Part shown: in pieces, positions 6,380 through 12,166 of the stretch | Layout of the letters: each line of letters opens with the position of its first letter | How positions within the stretch are numbered: position 1 is the stretch's first letter | Origin: Chloroflexota bacterium | GTDB taxonomy: Bacteria; Chloroflexota; Dehalococcoidia; Tepidiformales; Tepidiformaceae | DNA length: 19,610 nt | Reading direction: 5' to 3' | Assembly: GCA_025350285.1 (NCBI GenBank) | Contig: JANXYE010000072.1 | Location: 1 to 19,610, forward strand | Notes under the pieces: generated by a model | The model's database searches: none | What the model saw: the letters and a program-made list of their open reading frames with translations, nothing else | What the model was told of the DNA's origin: nothing | Program-made: the position numbers and the translations under genes

Positions 6380-7845
6380 GCGGCTACGGGCTCGCGCTGG
6401 GGGCGGGCGCTGGCGGCGGGCGGCGGTGGTGGCTGGCTCTCGGCGGCCGCGACGAGCGCTTCCTGCTTGATGTCGTCGAAGGCGGCCTGGATGGACTGGG
6501 CGACGAGATCGATATCGGGCACGAGCGCGGGGTCCGCCTGGAGGCCCCAGAAGAGCGTGCCGTTGTAGCTGGTGAGGGCGCAGCCCATGCCGAGGCCCAT
6601 GGAGAGCGGGACCAGGGGCCAGAGCGTCTCGAACCGCCGCCCGGCAAGGTAGAGCGGCACCTGGGGGCCGGGGACATTCGTGCAGACGATGTTGAACAGC
6701 GGCTGCACGGAAGGCGCCATCAAGCCAGCGAAGGCCTGGAGGCCCGCCGGGACGGACTCAGTCAGGCGCGTGAGCATGGCGAAGCCGCTGGCCTGTCCAG
6801 CTTCTTTGAGGCCGTTCATGCGGGCGGTGACTACCTTGTGGCGTTCGCGCGAATCGACGATCCCGACCGGGAGGGGCGCGAGGTACATCGAGACCTGGTT
6901 CCCGAGCGCCGTCTGGTCGGAAGAGCCGCGGACGTTCACCGGGACCATCGCCCGCAGCTCAACGCCGCTCGTATCGCGGCCATGGGCACGGAGGTAGCGC
7001 CCGAGCCCTCCCGCGAGGGTTGTGAGGACGACGTCGTTCAGCGTCCCGCCGAGCATCGAGCGGATGCCACGAAAGTCCGCCATCTGCGTAGCGACCACGG
7101 CGTGGCTGCGCTTCGGCCCCACTGGTTGGTTCCAGGGCGTGGAAGGAGCGGCGGTGGTCATCACCGGCGCGGCCGAAGCGAGCGCCTTGCTGATCGTCTG
7201 AAACTCGTCCATCTGGCGCTGGGGGTTGAGCCAACGCTTGAAGTTCTCGGAAGCCTGCGCGAGCGACTGGTCGAACGCTTCGGCCATGGCCGCGCGCGAA
7301 CGTTCCGTAGGATCAGCCGGATCTGGGCGCTCAAACGGCCGAACATCGAGCGCCGGGGCGTCACGTTCGAGGTCCGTGATCGCCTGAAGAAGCTCCACGC
7401 CGGACACGCCATCGACCATGCAGTGGTGGACGAGCGAAGTGACGGCCGAGTTACCGCTGCCGGGGAGGTTCTGGGTGAGAACCATCTTCCAGAGCGGGCG
7501 ATCGCGCGGGAGCATCGGAGCGGACATGTTGGCGATGTGCTGGAGGAGGTCCGCCTCAGTTGCGCCATCGGGCAGGCGGACTTCGACCACGTGGCGGTCG
7601 ATGTCGAAGTTGGGGTCTGGCTCCCAGGCCGGGTGGGCGACGTTGAACTGATCGAACACGGCGATCTCGCGATAGCGCGGGACCAGGTGGATGCGCGTGC
7701 GCATATGCTTGATGAGTTCGTCACGCGAGATGGTTCCATCCAGCAGCGACGTGGAGCCGATGTGGAGCGCGGCCGAAGGCTTCTCGGAGTAGAGGAAGCT
7801 GGCGTCGGCGGATGTCAGACGTCGTCGAAGCTGCGGGCTGCTCAT
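6373..7845 (-). CDS. Wax ester synthase / diacylglycerol O-acyltransferase (WS/DGAT)
   Basis: This 490-residue acyltransferase esterifies an alcohol or diacylglycerol with acyl-CoA, making wax esters or triacylglycerol at the inner membrane and lipid droplets. The active-site motif HHxxxDG is present as HHCMVDG (about residue 140). Other family marks are RPLWKMVL before it, NDVVLTTLAGGL (about residue 270), and the C-terminal block NVPGPQVPLYLAGRR with PLSMGLGMGCALTSYNG. Length matches bacterial members (about 450-500). The last 30 residues are a low-complexity Pro/Ala/Arg tail. AGGTGA precedes the ATG. It is divergent from an alpha/beta-hydrolase gene, and a PHA cluster follows, so the region appears devoted to carbon storage. 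Confidence 0.93.
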   Translation of the reverse strand: MSSPQLRRRLTSADASFLYSEKPSAALHIGSTSLLDGTISRDELIKHMRTRIHLVPRYREIAVFDQFNVAHPAWEPDPNFDIDRHVVEVRLPDGATEADLLQHIANMSAPMLPRDRPLWKMVLTQNLPGSGNSAVTSLVHHCMVDGVSGVELLQAITDLERDAPALDVRPFERPDPADPTERSRAAMAEAFDQSLAQASENFKRWLNPQRQMDEFQTISKALASAAPVMTTAAPSTPWNQPVGPKRSHAVVATQMADFRGIRSMLGGTLNDVVLTTLAGGLGRYLRAHGRDTSGVELRAMVPVNVRGSSDQTALGNQVSMYLAPLPVGIVDSRERHKVVTARMNGLKEAGQASGFAMLTRLTESVPAGLQAFAGLMAPSVQPLFNIVCTNVPGPQVPLYLAGRRFETLWPLVPLSMGLGMGCALTSYNGTLFWGLQADPALVPDIDLVAQSIQAAFDDIKQEALVAAAESQPPPPPAASARPQREPVAAR

Positions 7846-7947
7846 GGGTCACCTCACTGGTTGACCGGTGAATCTTAGCCCAAAACTGAGGGCGCAAGTG
7901 GCGACGGGCAAGATTTTGACGACTTTTCCTGTATGGAACCGCAACCT

Positions 7948-7976
7948 TTGCCAGTTGTCCTGAGTTGGACTGTAAT
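7948..7976 (+). promoter_or_regulatory. Sigma-70-type promoter for the alpha/beta-hydrolase gene
   Basis: TTGCCA (7948-7953) and TGTAAT (7971-7976) are separated by exactly 17 bp; each matches consensus at 5 of 6 positions. The expected start is near 7983, giving a leader of about 60 nt before the ATG at 8042. The spacer contains GTCC-6-GGAC dyad symmetry that could bind a regulator. Confidence 0.65.
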
Positions 7977-8041
7977 TGCGTTGTAGGGACACTGGTCAAG
8001 AGTGAGTGAAGGCTCGTTTCAGGGGCTTCTGGAGGCACGGG

Positions 8042-8848
8042 ATGGCCGATTTCTCACGTTCGGCGATGAGCGCCGCGGGCGATCCGTTTTCGCAGGACCC
8101 ATCGGTCGGGCCCGCGAACACGCCGATGTGGCGGGAAGTCTTCGCCGGATGGGACTGGCTATCGCTGCATCTCTCGCCCACGTGGGTGGGTTGCGGGCTT
8201 CCCCACGGCCGCGGGGAACCGGTAGTCGTGGTTCCGGGCTTCCTTGGATCGGACACCTACCTCATCGAGCTCTACTCGTGGCTCGCGCGGATGGGCTACC
8301 GGCCCTACTTTTCGAACATCGGCCAGAATGCGGACTGCCCGGACCACCTGGCGAACGTGCTTCTGCACACGGTCAAGCTGGCGCACGAGGAGACGGGGCA
8401 GAAGGTGCGACTCATCGGCCACAGCCTCGGCGGTATGCTTGCGCGGACCGTCGCCCTCGAGTACCCGGAGCACGTCGCGGGGGTCATCTCAATGGGGTCG
8501 CCGATTCGCGATTCGGTGCGCGCTCACCCGATGATTCTTTCCGCGGTGGAAGCAATTAGGCGTGGTTCACGACGCGGCGGGGCCGGTTCGAACATCAAGC
8601 CTTCGTGCTTTAGCGGGCACTGCACCTGCACGTTCGTGAAGAACATGCTCGCCCCGGAGGCGTTCAGGGTGCCGCACTTCGCCATTTTTTCCAAGCACGA
8701 TGGCGTGGTGGACTGGAAGGAATGCATGGAAGAGGACGACAGCCTGAACGACGAGGTCGATTCGACGCACGTGGGCATGGCCTTCCACCCGGGCGTTTAC
8801 CGCGCTTTGGCGCGTCGGCTTGCGTCTATCGGCCGAGCGGGCGACTGA
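8042..8848 (+). CDS. Alpha/beta-hydrolase, lipase-like
   Basis: This is a serine hydrolase of 268 residues. The strand-loop VVVVPGFLGSDTYLIEL (about residues 61-77) forms the oxyanion side, as in bacterial triacylglycerol lipases and PGAP1-like proteins. GHSLGG (about residue 127) carries the nucleophile Ser, SKHDGVVDW the acid Asp, and DSTHVGMAF the His. It probably cleaves acyl esters; the pairing with a WS/DGAT gene suggests turnover or remodelling of neutral lipid, which is inference. There is no clear signal peptide, so cytoplasmic or lipid-droplet location is likelier than secretion. Start: GGAGG lies 6 nt before ATG 8042; the frame is open to GTG 8006 but those 12 residues have no support. 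A cysteine-rich stretch (CFSGHCTCTF) lies before the Asp. Confidence 0.85.
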   Translation: MADFSRSAMSAAGDPFSQDPSVGPANTPMWREVFAGWDWLSLHLSPTWVGCGLPHGRGEPVVVVPGFLGSDTYLIELYSWLARMGYRPYFSNIGQNADCPDHLANVLLHTVKLAHEETGQKVRLIGHSLGGMLARTVALEYPEHVAGVISMGSPIRDSVRAHPMILSAVEAIRRGSRRGGAGSNIKPSCFSGHCTCTFVKNMLAPEAFRVPHFAIFSKHDGVVDWKECMEEDDSLNDEVDSTHVGMAFHPGVYRALARRLASIGRAGD

Positions 8849-8871
8849 GCGCGAGGACCCGTACACAACGA

Positions 8872-8913
8872 GAAACGGCCAGTGCTTCCGAGGTGGGAAG
8901 GACTGGCCGTTTC
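8872..8913. terminator. Bidirectional stem-loop terminator
   Basis: A perfect 12-bp stem (GAAACGGCCAGT / ACTGGCCGTTTC) encloses an 18-nt loop with a further CTTCC/GGAAG pairing. It lies exactly between the converging hydrolase and phasin genes (ends at 8848 and 8937). The stem ends in AAA/TTT, giving short U runs on both strands. Confidence 0.75.
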
Positions 8914-8936
8914 GCATCCGCTCAGACCGGCGTGAA

Positions 8937-9419
8937 CTAGGCGGTGACCTTTTCCTTGCGGGCGCTGGCCGGGCGGGCGCTGGCGGCCGGGGTGAAGGCT
9001 TCAAAGCCGCGCGTCATGGCTTCCGCCCACGGGTTCGAACTGGCGAAGGCGCGAGCCGCTTCAACGGCGGCCTTGGTGGTCTCGCTGTTGACCTGGACGA
9101 GCTTCTCGACCGTCTCGCGGGCATCGGTGCCGGCGGCGAGGGCTTCCTGGTAGGCGGCCTGGGCGAAGTTGAGGGCGCGGCCCTGGGCGGCGGTGGCCGT
9201 CTCGAGCACGGCGGCATAGGCCTGGCCCACATCCGACGGGTCGCCGGCGAACTTGCGGCCGAGTTCGATGGCCTCGCGCTGGCCCTTCACGACATCCAGG
9301 GCGAACTGCTCGGTAAGCTTGGTACCGCGTTCGTTGGCCTTTGTGACGGCATCGACGAGGACATCGTACGAAGCGAGGAGCGCATCGAAGTATTTCTGGA
9401 CGGGTTCGGTGACTGCCAT
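8937..9419 (-). CDS. phaP: Phasin family protein (PHA granule coat)
   Basis: The product of 160 residues is almost wholly amphipathic helix rich in Ala, Glu, Gln and Thr, beginning AVTEPVQKYFDALLASYDVL and carrying NFAQAAYQEALAAGTDARE, as in the phasin family. It ends in a basic Ala/Pro/Arg/Lys tail (ASARPASARKEKVTA) like those of several PHA granule proteins. Phasins coat polyhydroxyalkanoate granules and limit coalescence. The neighbouring PadR/PhaQ, PhaR/PhaE-like and PhaC genes support this reading. The frame is open to 9506, but ATG 9419 gives the family-like start, with AGGA about 11 nt upstream. Transcription probably starts from the TTGACA promoter in the divergent spacer. The symbol is assigned by family and context, not by close match. 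Confidence 0.85.
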   Translation of the reverse strand: MAVTEPVQKYFDALLASYDVLVDAVTKANERGTKLTEQFALDVVKGQREAIELGRKFAGDPSDVGQAYAAVLETATAAQGRALNFAQAAYQEALAAGTDARETVEKLVQVNSETTKAAVEAARAFASSNPWAEAMTRGFEAFTPAASARPASARKEKVTA

Positions 9420-9474
9420 GGGGGAAGGGTTCCTTTCGTTCGCGGCCCCCGGTCTGGGCGCCGCCGATACATGC

Positions 9475-9503
9475 AAGTTACACATAGCTGCGCTCCGTGT
9501 CAA
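9475..9503 (-). promoter_or_regulatory. Promoter for the phasin gene
   Basis: On the minus strand, consensus TTGACA (9503-9498) is followed after 17 bp by TAACTT (9480-9475), a weak -10. An overlapping TGTAAC at 15-bp spacing is an alternative. The start would lie near 9468, about 50 nt before the ATG. Confidence 0.5.
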
Positions 9504-9514
9504 CATTTTGCATC

Positions 9515-9543
9515 TTGCCGCGACCCGAGGTTAAGTGCATAAT
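9515..9543 (+). promoter_or_regulatory. Promoter for the phaQ-led PHA operon
   Basis: TTGCCG (9515-9520) and CATAAT (9538-9543) are spaced by exactly 17 bp. The start would fall near 9550, giving a leader of about 13 nt before the ATG at 9563. Confidence 0.6.
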
Positions 9544-9546
9544 GCA
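9536..9546. promoter_or_regulatory. Candidate operator over the phaQ -10 box
   Basis: TGCAT-A-ATGCA is a perfect inverted repeat overlapping the -10 hexamer of the PHA operon promoter. Related half-sites (ATGCAA at 9471-9476, TTGCAT at 9508-9513) occur in the same spacer. Binding here would block polymerase, consistent with autorepression by the PadR/PhaQ protein encoded next; this link is inference. Confidence 0.45.
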
Positions 9547-9562
9547 GATAAGAGGTGGAGAG

Positions 9563-9973
9563 ATGCCAGAGGCGGCGATCAGAGACAGGCGAGAGATGAA
9601 GCCACGGCTCCACGGCGAATTATTGTCGACCAGCCTGCTCGCGTTCCTCAAGAACTGGAACGCGTACGGCTACCAACTGACCCAACGCCTGGCCGATTCG
9701 GGGATGCCCGAGTGCGATAGCGGCACGGTGTACCGCACCTTGCGCCAGCTCGAAAAATCGGGCTTCGTGAGTTCATTCTGGGACACGTCTGAAAGTGGCC
9801 CAGCACGGCGGATGTACAGCCTGACTCAAACCGGGGACCTTTTCCTTTCCGGCTGGATCACGGCGTTGCAGAATTACCAGAACGTCATCCAGAAGGCGAT
9901 GACGGACTGGGACATGTTCACCCGCGGCGGCGTCGTCCGCCCAACCGAGATGGAGGAAGCCCCCGATGCCTGA
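9563..9973 (+). CDS. phaQ: PadR-family transcriptional regulator, PhaQ-like
   Basis: This is a winged-helix DNA-binding protein of 136 residues. The block LLAFLKNWNAYGYQLTQRLAD then CDSGTVYRTLRQLEKSGFV is the PadR wHTH, with the YRTLRQLEK recognition helix at about residues 60-70. It is followed by the wing DTSESGPARRMYSLTQTG and a C-terminal dimerisation helix. It resembles PhaQ, the polyhydroxybutyrate-responsive repressor of Bacillus megaterium that controls phasin expression, both in length and in gene context. The likely role is repression of phasin and PHA operon promoters until granules form. The start at ATG 9563 has AGAGGTG upstream; ATG 9542 lies inside the operator. The final 8 nt overlap the next gene (ATGCCTGA), suggesting translational coupling. 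Confidence 0.85.
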   Translation: MPEAAIRDRREMKPRLHGELLSTSLLAFLKNWNAYGYQLTQRLADSGMPECDSGTVYRTLRQLEKSGFVSSFWDTSESGPARRMYSLTQTGDLFLSGWITALQNYQNVIQKAMTDWDMFTRGGVVRPTEMEEAPDA

Positions 9974-10346
9974 TTCAACGCCCGACCCGTTCGCGATGTG
10001 GCGCGACTGGCTTTCAAGTTCCGAGCGGCAATGGAACAGCTTCCTCAACCAGGCGATGTCGACCGACGAGTTCGGGCAGGCGATGGGCCGGATGATGGAT
10101 GTCTACCTCGGCATGCAGAAAAACATGAACGAGGTGATGGGGCGTTACTTCACGGCCCTCAACGTGCCGACGCGGACCGATGTGCTCTCGCTCGGGACTC
10201 GGCTGTCTGAGATCGAGTCCCGGCTTGGTTCGATCGAAGACGGGGTGCAGGCCATTCGGCCGGTGCCGGCCACTCCCGCGAAGGCGGCCGAGTCCGTGGC
10301 GGTCCCCCGGCCACCGCGCACCAAGCGGCCGCCGAGTTCTGATTGA
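9966..10346 (+). CDS. phaR: PHA synthase accessory subunit, PhaR/PhaE-like (short form)
   Basis: The product has 126 residues. DPFAMWRDWLSSSERQWNSFLNQAM and then GRMMDVYLGMQKNMNEVMGR match the opening of PhaR/PhaE subunits of class III/IV PHA synthases. The hallmark block LNVPTRTDVLSLGTRLSEIE (about residues 67-86) is followed by a short coiled-coil-like stretch and a Pro/Ala/Lys tail. These subunits bind PhaC and activate polymerisation. Bacillus PhaR is about 200 residues and PhaE of class III about 350, so this version is compact, although the conserved core is complete. It is in operon with phaQ (8-nt overlap) and precedes phaC by 118 bp with no gene between. The symbol means the synthase subunit, not the unrelated PhaR repressor; phaE would be an equally fair name. 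Confidence 0.78.
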   Translation: MPDSTPDPFAMWRDWLSSSERQWNSFLNQAMSTDEFGQAMGRMMDVYLGMQKNMNEVMGRYFTALNVPTRTDVLSLGTRLSEIESRLGSIEDGVQAIRPVPATPAKAAESVAVPRPPRTKRPPSSD

Positions 10347-10464
10347 GAGAGGCCGGCAACGGCTCAGCTACTCGTCACCACGTGCTCTTGGCGGTTCGGG
10401 GGCGCGCGTCCACAATGATGCGCGAAGCGGCCGGCCAGACTCGACCCGCCGCGGGAGGCAAGGT

Positions 10465-11544
10465 ATGGCCAGCGCTCCCCCTTCCGAAGCGAGTGTCGAA
10501 TCTCGCGTGCGCCAAGAGGTTGACCGCGCCCTTTCGCGCGCCGTCAAAGGGCTGGAGTACATCTCGACGGGCGACCCGGGCGTTGGGCTGACGCCGAAAG
10601 ACGTGATTTACAGCCGGGGCACCCTGAGGCTCTATCACTACCGGCCGCTCAGCGACGAGATTTACCGTGTGCCCGTTCTACTCATTATGTCGCTCGTAAG
10701 TAAGCCGTACATCCTGGATCTGACGCCCGGCCAGAGCCTTGTGGAGTTTTTGTTGAAGAGGGGCTTCGACGTTTATATGATCGACTGGGGCGTGCCGCGC
10801 GCCCAGGACCACGTCCTTCGCTTCGAAGACTACGTGCTGGATTTCATCCCGGAATGCATTACAAAAGTCCAGGGCGATTCCGGCGAAGAGGATGTCTCTA
10901 TCGCCGGCTACTGCATGGGCGGTGTCCTTTCGGTGATGTACGGCGCGCTCCACCCGGATGGGCCACTGAAGAACCTGGCCTGTTTCGCGACGCCCGTGAA
11001 CAGCGACGGAATGTCGCTCATGAAGCAATGGAGCGACCGGCGCTACTTCGATGTGGACCGGATTGTGGACACGCTCGGCAACGTCCCACCGGAGATGATG
11101 TACGCATCGTTCGACATGCTCCGGCCGGCCTCGCGGGTTGCCGGGCAGGTGCGCCTCTGGGACAACATGTGGAACGATGAGTTCGTGAAGTCGTACCGGA
11201 TGATGGACCGCTGGGGCGCTGATCAAATCCCATTCCCGGGCGAATGCTTCCGGCAGAATACGAAGGAATTCATGTGGGAGAACAAGCTATTCAAGGGCAC
11301 GATGGAAGTTGGCGGGCGGCCCGTCCGGCTCTCGGACATCAAGGCGCCGTTCCTCCATGTGGTGGCCGAACACGACCACATCGTGCCGTATGATGCGGCG
11401 AAGGACCTGGTCAAGCTCGTCGGTGCGGAAGACAAGCGGGAGATCATGCTCAAGGGCGGACACGTGAGTTTGGTAGCGGGCGGCAACGCCATCTACCGGC
11501 TCTGGCCTCAACTCGATTCCTGGCTCGCGGAGCGCTCACTATGA
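10465..11544 (+). CDS. phaC: Polyhydroxyalkanoate synthase, class III/IV
   Basis: PhaC of 359 residues polymerises (R)-hydroxyacyl-CoA into PHA at the granule surface. It has the two-subunit-class length (about 355) rather than the 560-600 of class I/II. GLTPKDVIYSRGTLRLYHY is the typical N-terminal block. The lipase-like box GYCMGG (about residue 152) carries the nucleophile Cys; AEHDHIVPYDAA carries the Asp and KGGHVSLVAGGNA the His. The frame is open far upstream to 10180, but that part overlaps the previous gene; ATG 10465 has GGAGG about 8 nt upstream and gives the family N-terminus. It needs the subunit encoded just before it. Its stop overlaps the start of the GNAT gene (ATGA). Confidence 0.96.
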   Translation: MASAPPSEASVESRVRQEVDRALSRAVKGLEYISTGDPGVGLTPKDVIYSRGTLRLYHYRPLSDEIYRVPVLLIMSLVSKPYILDLTPGQSLVEFLLKRGFDVYMIDWGVPRAQDHVLRFEDYVLDFIPECITKVQGDSGEEDVSIAGYCMGGVLSVMYGALHPDGPLKNLACFATPVNSDGMSLMKQWSDRRYFDVDRIVDTLGNVPPEMMYASFDMLRPASRVAGQVRLWDNMWNDEFVKSYRMMDRWGADQIPFPGECFRQNTKEFMWENKLFKGTMEVGGRPVRLSDIKAPFLHVVAEHDHIVPYDAAKDLVKLVGAEDKREIMLKGGHVSLVAGGNAIYRLWPQLDSWLAERSL

Positions 11545-12131
11545 ACGAAAACGGAACCCACACCTACCCGCGCACGGTGAGCCTCGGCTCACTCGAAATC
11601 ACCTTACGGCGGGCGACCGCAAAGGATGTCCCCCTCGTCCTCGCGTTCGCGAGGTCGCTGCCGGAACACGACTTGCTCTTCCTGGCGCGGGACATCACGA
11701 ACGAAGAGAACGTCCACGAATGGCTGGCGAACCCGAACATCGACACGTTACTCGCGCAGCAGAGCGGGAAGGTCGTCGGATACGCGGCCATCCACCAGAG
11801 CCCGATGGCGTGGTCCGCGCACGTGGCCGAGCTGCGCGTGATGATCGACGAATCGATGCGCGGCAAGGGGCTTGGGCGGCTGCTCACGCAGGAGGCGTTC
11901 TCCTACGCGCTCGGGCTCGGTAAGGAGAAGATGATGGCCCAGATGACGCTCGACCAGAAGGGCGCAATCGCCGCCTTCCAGGGCCTTGGCTTCCGTCCGG
12001 AGGCACTCTTGCGCGACCACGTGAAGGATCGCCAGGGCGAGAAACACGATCTGCTCGTGCTCAGCCACGATGTCGAACGGTTCGCGGCCCAGCAGGTTGC
12101 GCTCGGAGTGGCGGAAGCGTTCGGGGGGTAG
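11541..12131 (+). CDS. GNAT-family N-acetyltransferase coupled to phaC
   Basis: The product of 196 residues has the GNAT fold: ITLRRATAKDVPLVLAFARSL at the N-terminus, a central GKVVGYAAIHQ strand, and motif A VMIDESMRGKGLGRLLTQEA, where RGKGLG binds the acyl-CoA pyrophosphate. FQGLGFRPEALLRDHVKDRQG follows as motif B. Such enzymes transfer an acetyl group to an amine on a small molecule or protein. The substrate is unknown. Its ATG overlaps the phaC stop in an ATGA junction, so it is very likely translated with PhaC and may work in PHA metabolism, for example by modifying a granule protein; that is inference. It ends 35 bp before the convergent peptidase-like gene. Confidence 0.88.
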   Translation: MNENGTHTYPRTVSLGSLEITLRRATAKDVPLVLAFARSLPEHDLLFLARDITNEENVHEWLANPNIDTLLAQQSGKVVGYAAIHQSPMAWSAHVAELRVMIDESMRGKGLGRLLTQEAFSYALGLGKEKMMAQMTLDQKGAIAAFQGLGFRPEALLRDHVKDRQGEKHDLLVLSHDVERFAAQQVALGVAEAFGG

Positions 12132-12166
12132 CAAGGCAGCGCCCAGCGCACTGGAATGGACCGGTG

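Noticed and set aside
6838..7878. 346-codon frame opposite the WS/DGAT gene
   Set aside because: It is antisense to a well-supported acyltransferase, with low-complexity Arg/Val/Glu composition and no ribosome binding site.
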